From Ursus arctos (Eukaryota > Chordata > Mammalia > Carnivora > Ursidae), in contig NC_079873.1 in NCBI RefSeq assembly GCF_023065955.2, positions 102,276,128 to 102,340,127 on the forward strand: a stretch of DNA of 64,000 nt, read 5' to 3'. Of the stretch, positions 1-13,029 are shown piece after piece. A program made the position numbers and the translations under genes. The notes beneath the pieces were generated by a model. The model saw only the letters and a program-made list of their open reading frames with translations. It searched no databases and was not told the DNA's origin. Every line of letters begins with the position of its first letter. Positions within the stretch are counted from its first letter, which is position 1.

Positions 1-129
1 CTCAACTAAGTGATCAAGGTTACTATTTCCTGTAATACAACACAACAACATCTTATATTCCCTGGTAAAATGTTCTAAAGACTTAACATTCCTGCCATGG
101 CATTCTTGCCAAAAAATACATAATCTCAA

Positions 130-1580
130 TCCAATCATGAGACAAGGTCAGAGAAACCCAAAATGAGAGACAAACTATAGAACTGACCAATACTCTTCAA
201 AAGTGTAAAGATCATGAAAGACAAAGGAAGACTGAGAACTAACACAGATTAAAAGAGGCTAAGGAGACACAGCAAAAAAATGCAACGTGGGTCAAGAGAA
301 TGAGAAGAAAAGTCACAGAATAACAGAAAATATTTGCAAAATGCATCTTATAAAAAAATATACAAAGAACTCTTAAAATTCAACAATAAGAAAACAACCT
401 GGTTTTAAAAATGGGCAAAAGCCTCGCCAAAGAAGACATACAGATGGAAATAAGCAAATGAAAAGATGCTCAACATTTTAAGTCAGTGAAATGCAAATCA
501 GAATGAGATATCACTAAACACCTTTTAGAATGGCCAAAATCCAGAACACTGACGACACCAAATGCTAGTGAGAATGTGGAGCAATAGGAATTCTCATCCA
601 TTGCTCATGGGAATGCAAAATAGTATGGCCACTTTGGAAGAAGGGTTGGCAGCTTCTTACAAAACTAAACATAAGTGTATCATACACTCCAGCAATCACG
701 CTCCTTGTCATCTACCCAAAGGAGTTGAAAATCTATATCTACCCAAAAACCTGCATGTGGATTTTTATGACAGCTTTATTCATAACAGCCAAAACTTGGA
801 GACAACCAAGATGTCCTTCAGTAGATGAATGAATAAATAAATTGTGATACATCCAGACAATGGAGTATTACTCAGCACTAAAAAGAAATGAGCTATCAAG
901 CCATGAAAAAAACATAAAGGTACCTTAAATGCATACAACTAAGTGAAAGAAGCCATTATGAAAAGGCTACATACTATATGATCCCAACTATATGATATTC
1001 TGAAAAAAGCAAAACTATGGAGATAGTACAAAGATTAATTGTTGCCAGAGGCTATAGAGAGAGAATGAATAGTCAGAGCACAGAGGACTTTTTAGGGCAG
1101 TGAAACTATGCTGTATGATATTGTAATGGTGGATACATGCCATTACACATTTATCGAAACCCACAGAATGTACAATACCAAAAGTGAACCTTAACATAAA
1201 AGATGGACTTTGGATGATAATGATGTGTCAATGTATGTTCAAGTGTCACAAATGTACCACTCTGATGTGGGATACTGATAGCATAGTAGGCTATGTTTAT
1301 TTGGGGAAGGTACAATATGGGAACTCTGTATTTTCCACTTTATTTTGTTGTGAATCTAAAACTGCTCTTAAAAATAAAGCTGTTCTTTAAAATTGCAATA
1401 TGAGATCCTGGATTGTATCCCCTGGAACAGGGAAAGAACATTAGGGAGAAAATGTGTTAATTTGATAAATGTACTAAGATTATGCATATTGTTAACATTA
1501 GGGGAAGCTAATGAAAGATATATGTGAACTCTGTACTATTTTTTGTAATAAAGTCTAAAGTCATTTCAAAATTTTGAATT
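130..1580 (+). mobile_element. Nested LINE-1 3' ends (L1M type)
   Basis: An older L1-like 3' end (about 130-285 and 1390-1580, with GATCATGAAAGACAAAGGAAG and GGATCCTGGATTG-type words) is split by a second L1 3' fragment. The inner fragment (about 286-1388) carries an ORF2-tail peptide, GVENLYLPKNLHVDFYDSFI, and ends in an AATAAAGCTGTTC-type tail. Similar flanks (AAATGCAACG and AAATTGCAATA) suggest a decayed target-site duplication. Confidence 0.7.
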
Positions 1581-1689
1581 TTTAATTATAGCCATAATTT
1601 CAAACAAATTAAATAAAACTCCCATTTCCTCAAAGGACCTTTGCTGTCCATGCAGTATATTACCATACCCTCCACTTGATAGTGGAGAA

Positions 1690-1785
1690 AAATAAGTACC
1701 CAAAGTCACTTAATTAGTGATACAGTTGGGAATTCAGCTTCAAAATCCAGGAATTCCACCACGATCCTATACTGCTTCTCAAAAA
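1690..1785 (+). repeat. MIR SINE fragment
   Basis: CAAAGTCACTTAATTAGTGATACAG then GGAATTCAGCTTC follow the 3' part of the MIR consensus at low identity. Confidence 0.5.
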
Positions 1786-1897
1786 CAATAGTAGCAGCAG
1801 CAACAGCAGCAAAAATGATGGTAATCATCATCATCATCCAGCAAAATTTATTAAAGATAGCAACTGCATGAGATCTGACCTACATCAGCAGTGGGGT

Positions 1898-2003
1898 TTT
1901 TTAATTTTATTTTTTTAAGTAATCCCCACACCCAACGTGGGCTTGAACTCACAACCCCAAGATCAAGAGTCACATGCTCTACCGACTGAGACAGCCAAGC
2001 GTC
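1898..2003 (-). mobile_element. CAN SINE, old truncated copy
   Basis: The minus strand reads a tRNA-derived head with ACTCTTGATCTTGGGGTT and a GGGTGTGGGGATTACTT-type end followed by A-rich sequence. It lies only about 70 bp downstream of SMARCA1 exon 17. Confidence 0.85.
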
Positions 2004-2073
2004 AGTGTTTTTTAATAATGGTTATGGAGAGAAATGCTAATTTGAGAGTCCGATGGCTGAGGTAAAAAGTTAC

Positions 2074-2193
2074 CTTCTGTTTTTCTCTATAATCTTCTCC
2101 TTCAAACTTGTACAAACTTTGTTCAGTGTCCATTCTAAAATTTCTCAGAGAAGACTCTCCCATTTTCTGCAAGCGTTCATTCATCTCTGCAGT
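2074..2193 (-). CDS. SMARCA1: SMARCA1 exon 17 (residues 700-739), last exon in the window
   Basis: This 120-nt exon has the acceptor CTGTAG and donor GTAACT. It encodes [40 protein letters not shown]. This matches the human SNF2L segment just before the WIEPPKRERK stretch. The next exon was searched for in 1-2073 and not found, so it lies off the window. Confidence 0.96.
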
Positions 2194-2959
2194 CTACAGT
2201 TCAATGCATTGAAATTAGAAAATTATCACTGAATTACTTATAAAAATCTGTGGGCTCTCTATCTTTTCAAAAGTCAGGTTTAACATGAAATATCCAATCT
2301 GTTAATTTACAAGGTAAGAATGCAATGCTAACAGTAAATGAATATAAATTTAACTTGCTCCAAGTATTTTAAATATTTAAATGGTTATTCAAGTATTCTT
2401 AATTAGGATTTCTTTAAAATCTTTTATCCCTGAAGATGTAGCCATATAATTTCTGTCTACTTTTACTTATGTTTGAAATTATCCAAAATAATTTGTTAAA
2501 AAAAAAGTAAATTCAATACAAAATTGCAATATTCTGAGTTTATTATACTTTAACAAATAATCCTTTAATATCTCATGAAATGTTCACAAAAGATTTTCAC
2601 TTAATGCAATGTATCAGTAGATAATTTCTAATCCAGTGCAAGAAAAAGGTTGCAAAAAAGTAGTCCTGATATATGTGATTGAACATGAAATTTATTTGGC
2701 TTTTAAGTAAATACCAACATTATTTTCAATAAACATCAGATATAAGGTCACTCAATTTTAAACTCTAGTTCTTAGTCTTTCTTACCAAAAATTAAACTAA
2801 AAAACCCTAAACTACCTCTGGATATAAAACTACAAATCCTTAGAGAGAACACAAGTCATTTGAAACATGCATTTGAAACAACACAAATCCAATTAAGCAT
2901 ACTGAAGTATGTTGATTTTAAAGCAATTCATCATGAAAACAAATGCCATTTTAACTAAC

Positions 2960-3108
2960 CTTCTTTTCCCCTCTTTCCAGAAGAGTTGTAATATCTTCAT
3001 CTGTCAGCTCACTTTCTTTAGAAGCAAAAACATGGGTGGCTCCATGACGTATCATTTGCAACATTTCCTCTTTTGCCAGCTTGTTAGACTGTTGGTCAAT
3101 GAGTCTTC
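2960..3108 (-). CDS. SMARCA1: SMARCA1 exon 16 (residues 650-699)
   Basis: This 149-nt exon has the acceptor TATTAG and donor GTTAGT. It encodes [63 protein letters not shown] (rather than RLVDQNLNKIGKDE) identifies SNF2L, not SNF2H. The C-terminal half begins the region linking the ATPase to the HAND domain. Confidence 0.97.
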
Positions 3109-3275
3109 CTAATAATAAAAATAAAAGTTGTGTATATTCAATTATATTCCAGAGAAAGCACAGCATAATAGTTCTAATCAGACACTACCACATTTAACCG
3201 AAGTAAAGCTTTATAAGCACAGAAAATTAGTGAGCTTTAAAGTTATATTAACAAACACACCTACAAGTTTTTCTT

Positions 3276-3390
3276 TTTTTTTTTTTTTGATGTAGTGTTC
3301 CATGATTCATTGTTTGCATATAACACCCAGTGCTCCATGCAATATGTGCCCTCCTTAATACCCATCACGGGGCTATCCCATCCTCCCACC
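3276..3390 (-). mobile_element. Carnivore L1 3' end with perfect TSD
   Basis: On the minus strand this is the carnivore L1 3' UTR (GAGCACTGGGTGTTATATGC, AATGAATCATGGAACACTAC) with a poly(A) tail. It is flanked by identical 15-bp repeats, CTACAAGTTTTTCTT, at 3261-3275 and 3391-3405, so it is a recent truncated insertion. Confidence 0.9.
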
Positions 3391-3562
3391 CTACAAGTTT
3401 TTCTTCTACCATACCTTCTATTTCAATATGAGTTTCCTTCTGTAAAATTCAGTTAAAACTCAGAAGAACAGAAACATTTTTTTCATTTTCAAACTTCATT
3501 TTTCAGATCAAATTTCTTTCTATCAACAGGCAATCTCTAATATTAGTGTTTAAAAATTTTTT

Positions 3563-3703
3563 AGGGGTGCCTGGGTGGCTCAGTCAGTTAAGTGTCTGCC
3601 TTCAGCTCAGGTCATGATCCCAGAGTCCTGGGATGGAGGCCCATATCCATCAGGCTCCCTGTTTCTCCTTCTCCCTTTGCCCCTCCCCTGCCCCGCTCGT
3701 GTG

Positions 3704-3743
<40 letters not shown>

Positions 3744-3777
3744 CTCTCATAAATAAAGTCTTAAATCTTTAAAAAAA
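3563..3777 (+). mobile_element. CAN SINE with (GT)n
   Basis: The tRNA-derived head GGGGTGCCTGGGTGGCTCAG, a CT-rich body and an AATAAA-type A-rich tail are present. An internal (GT)n microsatellite occupies about 3698-3736. Confidence 0.93.
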
Positions 3778-3985
3778 ATTAACTAGACATTTTAACTGCT
3801 AATATCGGTTACTTCAGAAGACATGCCACTGGCATTCAACCATAAGTTAGTGATGTTCAACTATCTATAAAATAAATTGAATGTGAGGCTTTAAATTAAA
3901 TAGATTTAAATTAGCACTTTTCTAAAAAATTGACTTTTTTCCTGTAAGTTCGCGAATTTTAGTCAACTTTGAAAGTAATCTCCTT

Positions 3986-4192
3986 GGGGTGCCTGGGTGG
4001 CTCAATCAGTTAAGCGTCCAACTCTTGATTTCAGATCGGGTCATGATCACAGGGTCCTGGGATGGAGCCCCACATCTGGCTCCCCACTCAGCAGGGAGTC
4101 TACTTGTCTCCCTCTCCTTCTGCCCCTCCCACCCCACGTGCACATGTCCGTGCTCTCTAAAATAAATAAATAAGTCTTTAAAAAAATAAATA
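3986..4192 (+). mobile_element. CAN SINE with 14-bp TSD
   Basis: A full-length SINE is flanked by AAAGTAATCTCCTT at 3972-3985 and 4193-4206. The 3' end is 77 bp from the exon 15 donor side. Confidence 0.95.
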
Positions 4193-4245
4193 AAAGTAAT
4201 CTCCTTTAAAGAAAATAACATGTGCTTTTGGGAAAAAAGCACCTA

Positions 4246-4401
<156 letters not shown>

Positions 4402-4557
4402 CTAGAAGAAAGAATCCTAATATAAGATATTGGGTATTCTGGATAAAATATATAGTACAGCACCATATGCTATAAAATTCTGAATACAAAATTAGTTTCT
4501 GAACTCTCTAGACCTGCTGCTTTTTAAAGGAGGATGATGAACATTAAGAATATCTCT

Positions 4558-4762
4558 GGGGCATCTGGGTGGCTCAGCCGGTTAAGCATCTGCTTTCGGC
4601 TCAGGTCATGATCCCAGGGTCCTGGGATCGAGCCCTGAGCCCTGCATTGGGCTCCTTGCTCAGCAGGGAGTCTACTTCTCCCTCTCCCTCTGCTTCGCAC
4701 CCCATCCCCGCTTGTGCCCTCTCTCTCTCTCTCTCAAATAAATAAAATCTTCTTTAAAAAAA
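4558..4762 (+). mobile_element. CAN SINE
   Basis: The head is GGGGCATCTGGGTGGCTCAG, followed by a (CT)n tract and an AATAAATAAAATC tail. Flanking GAATATCT words are the likely duplication. Confidence 0.93.
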
Positions 4763-5549
4763 GGAATATCTAGAGGTCCCTGTGACCAAAAAAATCTGCC
4801 AATATTATACTATACCATTAATAGTAAATTTCTAGAACAGCAACAGCCAAAGCCCCTTTAAGATGAAGACTAGAGGGAGTTTACTAAGCAACTTTAAGCC
4901 AGTAAATGCAAACATCTTCCACACTAGCAAGTAGTTTTGTGAGGGGGAAAGTAGTTAGTAAGGGTTGCTACGGTGGCAAAAGTCTGCATAATCAAGCAGT
5001 TCTTTCTGCTTATGGAGGCAATTCAGGGATGTGTAATAAAAGATAATAAAAATTAATGGTATATTAAAATCCTTACTATAATAGTGGTCTAGAATTAGTC
5101 CTATAGTTTACAGTTGGTAAAGGTGACAGATGGCTAGTTCTGATAATATAAAAACAGCTAGGGGGAGTGTTTTTAAAACACAGAAGCTGCTAGAGCAAAT
5201 AGGTGAAGGGAGGAGGGCAGTTGAGAAAAACAAATCGAAGAAATAAGATTCGAAACAGTCCTTGAACTAAATATAAAAACACTTGATCTCAGTAACAATT
5301 TCAACAAAGCACACTGATTGAGAATGCAACACCCCTACACAAATTTTAAAATTTCAAACTCAAATCAGTAAATCATAAAAGATCAGCTATACTCTAACAA
5401 TTTTAAGGAAATGAAGTGTTATCAACAGGTTTTTCAGTTTAGTAACCCTGTAACTTACTGGGGCTTACTCCTACTGGGTCATATCAAACAGGTAGCTCAG
5501 TACCATGCTAAAATAATGATAAAAAAGCATTTCAATTTAAAAATGTCCT

Positions 5550-5752
5550 GGGGCGCCTGGCTGGTTCAGTCAGCTTGCTGACCACTCAAGTCATGATCTT
5601 ATGGGTCATGAGATTGAGCCCCGTGTGCTCAGCAGGGAGTCTGCTAGAAGATTCTTTCCCTCTGCCCCTACCCCCACTCATGCATGTGCACACACGTGGG
5701 CGCATGCTCTCTCTCTCTCTCTCAAAATACAAATAAATCTTTTTAAAATTTA
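5550..5752 (+). mobile_element. CAN SINE
   Basis: The head is GGGGCGCCTGGCTGGTTCAG. The body diverges from other copies (GTCAGCTTGCTGACCACTC), with a CT repeat and an A-rich tail. Confidence 0.9.
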
Positions 5753-5759
5753 AAAATTA

Positions 5760-6792
<1,033 letters not shown>

Positions 6793-7369
6793 TTAATTGA
6801 CACAGGAAATGGAAGAAAACGAAAGAAAACTAAAGTTATATTAACAGAGTCCTTAAGAAAGAAATATTTTAACATGCATATTCAAAAGCCCACTTTATGA
6901 TATTCTTCCATCTCAAAAATACTTAAGCATATTATCTATATACTGTACTGTGTGAATTGCTGTAGATATTACATAAAGTTCCTAATCTTTAGACACTTAC
7001 ACCAAAAGAGACAAACTCAGAACAATCGCATAGACAAATTTAACTAGGCAAGCAATAAGTCATTAAATTATTTAAAGCAACAGCAGTGAAAAGGTTTTAA
7101 TTGAGTGAGAGCTGAAAAATATCTAGGAGGTAAAATGTCAGCCATCTCAACTTCATTCCCATTAGTTTATATAGGATTAACAAAGAAGGTATAGTTTGGA
7201 AGACCAACCAAGAAAGAAAAAGGTTCAGAAATGTGAGTAAGAGAATGGGATAAAGGGGAGGTTAAGTAGATTTGTTTCCATATGGTGACAAGGGGCAAAC
7301 AGGGAAGTAATGAGGAAATTCAGTAAGCTAATCCAGGGATATTTAGTAAAGAGTTTTAAAAATTAATGG

Positions 7370-8075
7370 GATGTTAATATCCCTACTATATAAAGATCTC
7401 ATACAAATTAATTAGAAATAAACACTAAGACCCCAAAAGAAAAATGAGCAAAAAAAGGGGAAAAAAAGAACAGACAATTCACAAAAGAACAAATACGAAT
7501 GGCTAATAAATACAAAAATAATGTTCAATCTCACTAATAATCAAATAAATGGAAATTAAAACATAATACCATTTTTTGAAGATTAAAAAAATGATAATAC
7601 TCAATGTTGACGAGGGGCGGTGAGACGGGCACTCTCATACATTGCTGCAGGGAATGGAAATTGGTACAACCTTTCTGGAAAGCAATTTGGCAATATGCAT
7701 CAAGAGTCTTAAAAATGTTCATACCCTTTGACCCAGTAATTCCACTTCTAGGAATTTATCCTAAGGAAATAATCAGAAATGTGCACAAAGATTTATGTAT
7801 AAGGACTTTCACTTTAGCATTATTTATAATAGTGAAAAAATTGGAAACAACCTAAATGATCAACAATTGGGAGATAAATCATTTATAGTATGTTTACTGG
7901 ATGTAATATTATACTTAAATTATTTTTACAATGAATTTTATTATTGATATAGGGAAGTACAACATAATGCTGAGTAAAAAAATGTTACCAAACTTTACAT
8001 ATAGTATCTATAGTATAATACCAATTACTTACATAAATTATATATACAAAAAGAGATTGGCCAGAAATACTTTTA
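7370..8075 (+). mobile_element. Old LINE-1 (ORF2 tail) hosting SMARCA1 exon 13
   Basis: The plus strand encodes a decayed L1 ORF2 C-terminus (7604-7855) with GETGTLIHCCREWKLVQPFW and [15 protein letters not shown], followed by L1-like 3' sequence. Upstream, AAAAATGAGCAAAAAAAGGG to AATCTCACTAATAATCAAA continues the element. The minus strand of the PFDPVIPLLGIY codons is the 36-nt SMARCA1 exon 13. Element limits are approximate. Confidence 0.88.
7725..7760 (-). CDS. SMARCA1: SMARCA1 alternative exon 13 (12-residue insert), derived from antisense L1
   Basis: This 36-nt in-frame cassette exon encodes DKFLEVELLGQR (residues 543-554). The acceptor is TTTCCTTAG (AG at 7762-7761) and the donor GTATGA (7724-7719). 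Human SNF2L carries the near-identical optional peptide DKFLEVEFLGQR (from memory). The human exon-13 form has been reported as a tissue-specific variant with impaired chromatin remodelling. The insert falls between motif IV and motif V of the second ATPase lobe. The exon lies completely inside an L1 remnant on the opposite strand, so it is transposon-derived. Skipping it keeps the frame (exon 12 to 14). Actual use in this species is not shown by the sequence. Confidence 0.85.
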
Positions 8076-8224
8076 TTTTGCAAATTTCCTTCAGCAATCA
8101 TATATTACTTTTATAATAAAAAATACAGGAAGTCATATTTTTAATGAATGGAATGGCATGGTCAAAAGTTGCAGCAGAGAAGGTGATGCTCACTGCCGCG
8201 GTCCATATAGCATGTAAAGGGGGC

Positions 8225-8465
8225 AGTATAGAAAGCAGCATGGTGTAGTGAGAGGCAATTTGGTGTAGAGGAAATAGCAAAAACCTGGTGTAAATCATTA
8301 CCATTTATTACATATGTGTTTCTAAGCAAGCATTTAACCTCTCTGAGACAGTTTCAAGTGGAGAAAATGATATCAGTAAATCATACTTTACTGGGCTGCT
8401 AGGAGAATTCAACTGGACCTATACATTGCATAGCTTAGAGTGGTTGCTTGACAAATGTTAGATCC
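8225..8465 (+). repeat. MIR SINE
   Basis: AGCATGGTGTAGTGAGAGG, then TTTAACCTCTCTGAGAC, then GCTGCTAGGAGAATTCAA follow the MIR order from head to core. Confidence 0.65.
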
Positions 8466-8469
8466 TTTC

Positions 8470-9390
8470 CCTATAAAAGTGAGGAGGCCAATTAAGTAAA
8501 GGTTATAGGAACTGTGCCAGAGGATGACCAGAGACTTAGCTAGCTGAATTAAGCTGTAGCAATGAAGAAAGGGCAAAAGAACTATTGAAAAAGAATTGTT
8601 TATTAGCAGCTGGTAAATAATTAGAGTAAGGAATCAAATGTGGCTTCACCTTCTTACTAGGAAAACAGATGAAACGATTATGTGGACAACAGTATAATGG
8701 GAAAGTGAGGCATTTCCAAAGAAAAAAAAAAGAAAGAAAGAAAAGAATAGCTCTGACTTTGCTGTATCTAAAGTCAACATATCTAATTCAAAGCCTCTGA
8801 AGGGAGAAATTATTTGAAATTTTAAGAAACCAGAATAATTTGGGTATAATTAGGTAAAGTCCAAATTGTTCATAAGCAGGGAGATCAGTCAGAAATGCAA
8901 ATTGGCTATTTGAGGTCAGAAAGCACCTACTTTTCTGCCTTAGTATCATCTTCATTCCAGGAAAAAGGGTCATTTTTAATAGCATTATATGGCTTGTGCT
9001 TAATGTGGATTTGGAGAAACTCATTCTGAGGAATAAATCAGCAAAAGCTCAATAAAGCTTCAAGTTACCATTTCAGAAAAAGTAAAGTACTATAGAGCAG
9101 GGACCAGTGTAAACTTTGAAATACCCGCATATTTGTAAATGTTATCAAAAATATTTCCCCACAATGGGCAGCAGGTAAACCCTTAGTATGAAAAGGGCCT
9201 GTGTGCCTGCTATGGACCCTATCCTATGCTACAGCCAAACTTCAATAAGGAAGCACACAAGGGACAGAGTGCTCACTGAAGCTATAGAAGGAGAGGGACA
9301 TGGACTAAGAGTCTTTGTGGACTGAGATGGGGCCCTAAAGCTGAGAGGTAAAAGGGCTGTGTGCAATTTCATGACATGCAGTATATATAA
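8470..9390. other. SMARCA1 intron 12 DNA without recognised features
   Basis: Mixed-composition intronic sequence includes a short (GAAA)n stretch at about 8722-8745. No exon-like segment is seen. Confidence 0.4.
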
Positions 9391-9394
9391 TATA

Positions 9395-9575
9395 CCCAAC
9401 GATCCTCACAACATTGTCAAAAAAAAGAAGCCTAGGTATTAACATTACCCTGATAATAAAGATACTGAGGCTCAGAGAATTAAACAGCTTGCATACACCA
9501 CAAAGTGGTGGAGTTGGTGCTGAAATTTAGGTCTTCTGAAACCAAGTTCAATGCATTTTCCACTATACCATGAAA
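9395..9575 (+). repeat. MIR SINE
   Basis: CCTCACAACATTGTCA, GATACTGAGGCTCAGAGA and GCATTTTCCACTATACCAT match the MIR 3' half. Confidence 0.7.
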
Positions 9576-10315
9576 TCACAATCTTTGCCCAGAGCATGAG
9601 GAGAGACTTTAAAGAGAGACCACAGACAGAGCCTTGAAGGAGCACAGAAAAGCTAAATTAGCAAAGCCCTCCCCCCAAAAAAGTATTAAAGGGTTTAAAT
9701 ACATTAGACCCATGACATTCATGAGGGATAATCTAAAGATCTGTAAGAATTCCCAAATTTGAGAAGGACACTGTGTGCTAGGTAGGCTTCCTCACTAGCT
9801 AAGTAACTCATCCCTATACACCAACCTTTCAGTATTCCAAGATCCAAATGCATGATAAGCAGTTTTACAGAAATCTAACACTGAGATTATTCCCTTTACA
9901 AATTACTGTTTCATGAGTCTTTAGACTTGCTCATAAGCTGGAAAAATCTCAACTGTTAAACTCCACAAATGGCGAGGGTCTACTGTAGGAAGCAAATCAA
10001 GAAAAGAAAATGCCAGAATCAGAGATTAAAGAGTAGGATGAGAAACAGTAATCAGAAGGTCAGAGATAGCAGTGGTTAGAGGAGGTAAAGGTGTAGTGGT
10101 GTAGTATCCTTTAGATAAGTAAGGATGTCTTTGAAGACCTTGAAAAGGATGCTTTGTAAAGAGTCAGTATAATGCAAGCCAAACTGAAGAGCTCAGAGAG
10201 AGAGGTGTTAGTGAGAAATTCAACGCACCTAGCTATTAAAAAAAGGTCAAATTTCAAAACTACCTAATGATGAAAAACATGGCTTAATTGAACTGATTTT
10301 TGAAGTTTTGTTTTA

Positions 10316-10483
<168 letters not shown>

Positions 10484-10719
10484 TCAACTTGTGTAAAACT
10501 AATTTGAATGTTACAAAAATATAAGTAAACATCACATGTAATATAAATATATAGTACATGAACACTTCATGAAACACACACACACATACACCTTCGAGGA
10601 ATGCTATACAGAATTATGCACTGCTGAGTTATGCATGTTTAAGGATTTCAAAACCCTCCACACATATTGAGATGATTTAAAGTCTGCCTTTTCTCTGTCC
10701 TGAGGATGAGTGATTGGTC

Positions 10720-11330
10720 CACACAGTGTTTCACTAAACTACTTCAATAGTCTCCCAACTAGTCTCCTGTTTCTCATCTCTCATCCTCAAGTAGAACCCC
10801 TGCACTGCTTCAAAGGTTCTCCTCCAAACATACAAGTCTGATCATGTCAGCTGACACAGCAAAATCTTCTATGACACACCTCCCTGCCTGCCTTCCAAAT
10901 AGTCCAAACTTCTTAAAGCATGTTTAAAAGGCCTTCCATAATCTGACCCCATCCAACTTTCCAGATTCATCAACTGCCACTCTAACCCAAATACTGCAAG
11001 CTCTGCATTCCCTTTTTTCACACTTCTGTTTCACTGCCCTGTAAAATGCTTCCCCCTCCTTTTTCCATGATTTACTCCTAGACATTCTCCAGGGCTCTTC
11101 AAATGTCGCTTTTGTGAAAGTTTCCCCAACTCTCAGTTTCTCAACATATGATGGCACTTATTACAACGAATTGCAACTGCTCCTCCTCACTTCATACTGA
11201 GTTTGTCCAAGGCAAAGACTGTTGTCTTATGCTTCTTTGTATACCCAGCCCATCAGACAATTCCCGGCAGATAATAAGTACTCAACAATGTTTGCTGAAT
11301 GAGTGAATGAATGAATGATGAGTAAATACA
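10720..11330 (+). mobile_element. LINE-2 3' end
   Basis: The L2 order is visible: AGTCTCCCAACTAGTCTCCT, TCTGATCATGTCAGC, CCTTCCATAATCTGACCCC, GTCTTATGCTTCTTTGTA and a terminal TGTTTGCTGAATGAGTGAATG with a GAAT repeat. Confidence 0.8.
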
Positions 11331-11374
11331 CAAAATGTTATTTACACACAAGTCACTAATATAAAGTCATTTCA

Positions 11375-11653
<279 letters not shown>

Positions 11654-11749
11654 TTATAAATCATTTATTATATGTAATTGGTTAATCACTAAATTCTACT
11701 CCTTGAAACCAATATTATACTATATATTAACTAATTAAAATTTCAATAA

Positions 11750-12050
11750 AAATTTGAAAAGAAAAAAGTAAAAAAAATACTCAGTTTTGGTGAATATGTG
11801 GTAAAATAGGAAGATCTTATAAAATGACATGGATATGTTAGTATGCTCTTTCTGAAGGGCAATTTGGCAAGATAAATAAGAAGTTTTAAAATGTGAATAT
11901 TCTACATCTGTGATTTCCTTTGTGGATAGCGATGTAAGTGGAATAGTGTTCATCACAGCACTGTTCATAATAATAAAAGTTAAAGCAATCTAACTAAAAA
12001 AAAGTTTAATGCTATCAAGCATCATTCCTTTGGTGATCAGCATAAGAGTC
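11750..12050 (+). mobile_element. Old L1 fragment
   Basis: GAAGGGCAATTTGGCAAG, AACACAGC-type words and CACTGTTCATAATAATAAA resemble the L1 ORF2 tail, badly decayed. Confidence 0.5.
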
Positions 12051-12409
12051 CTATTTAAAAATAAACAACAAATTCAATTTTGAAACTAAATCTGATCAGC
12101 AAAACCAAGAAACTTTTGAGCGTTTTAACCTGTATGTTGCCTACAAACCTGTTTCCTCCTGCTTTATTCATTGCTACAAATTGCGATCAGCTGATAACTA
12201 TTCAGATAACTATATCTGATAATTATTCAATAACTACAATATTTGCTGAAAGTTGGCATCCAACTTTTACTTGTTTGAGCTAAAAACAATCACAATTTCT
12301 TATACCTAATCTTCGTAAGGCATTTTTTTCTGATCCGTAAACATTTTTCATTATCTTTTGTTGACCTTTACCCAGGTGAAAATAGACCTATGTATCTACC
12401 TGAACAATA

Positions 12410-12615
12410 ATTAATATTTAATTATAATAACAGCCAACTTGAATTGAGTGAAAGTGTCAGGTATCATGTAAAGGGCTTTATATAAATCATCTTGTTAAAT
12501 CTGCACAACTCTGAGGTATGAAACAACTTAGGGCCACAAAAAGGGACAAGGTAAGAGTTTGATCTTATGTCTGAATCCAGAGAAATACACTCTTCACCAC
12601 TACCCTATATTGGTT
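12410..12615 (+). repeat. MIR SINE
   Basis: TCAGGTATCATGTAAAGGGC, CAACTCTGAGGTATG and GTCTGAATCCAGAGAAATAC align with the MIR core at low identity. Confidence 0.55.
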
Positions 12616-12687
12616 TCAGTAGTAGAGAAGTCATTATATATTATAAGTGATCTAATTTTATTTATATTAGCAAGATTTTGCTTTTTT

Positions 12688-12801
12688 TCTTTTTAAGTAG
12701 GCTCTACGCCCAACGCAGGGCCTGAACTCATGACCCTGAGATCAAGACCTGAGCTGAGATCAAGATCAGATGCCTAACCGACTGAGCCATCCAGGTGCCC
12801 C
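12688..12801 (-). mobile_element. CAN SINE, truncated
   Basis: The minus strand begins GGGGCACCTGGATGGCTCAG and runs into GGGCGTAGAGCCTACTT and A-rich sequence. Flanking ATTTTGCTT words are the probable duplication. Confidence 0.88.
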
Positions 12802-13029
12802 ACAACATTTTGCTTCTTTTAACAGCATTTTTACATAAGCATGCCTGATTTATGATTCCTTGTGACTTCTCTTGTCAATTTCCTGCTTTGCCTGTATTTT
12901 AAAAACCAATTCAGCTTCTATTTTTATAATACCCACAATTGCTATTCTCATCTATCTTATTATTACTTATTATTATGATTATTACTATTTTCACTGATGG
13001 AAAAAGCAACAAACAAATGTGCAAGTGAC

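Noticed and set aside
562..828. ORF with a protein-like sequence (88 codons)
   Set aside because: It is a decayed L1 ORF2 tail, not a host gene.
1..2073. SMARCA1 exon 18 (WIEPPKRERK region)
   Set aside because: Searched on the minus strand and not found. Intron 17 continues past the window edge.
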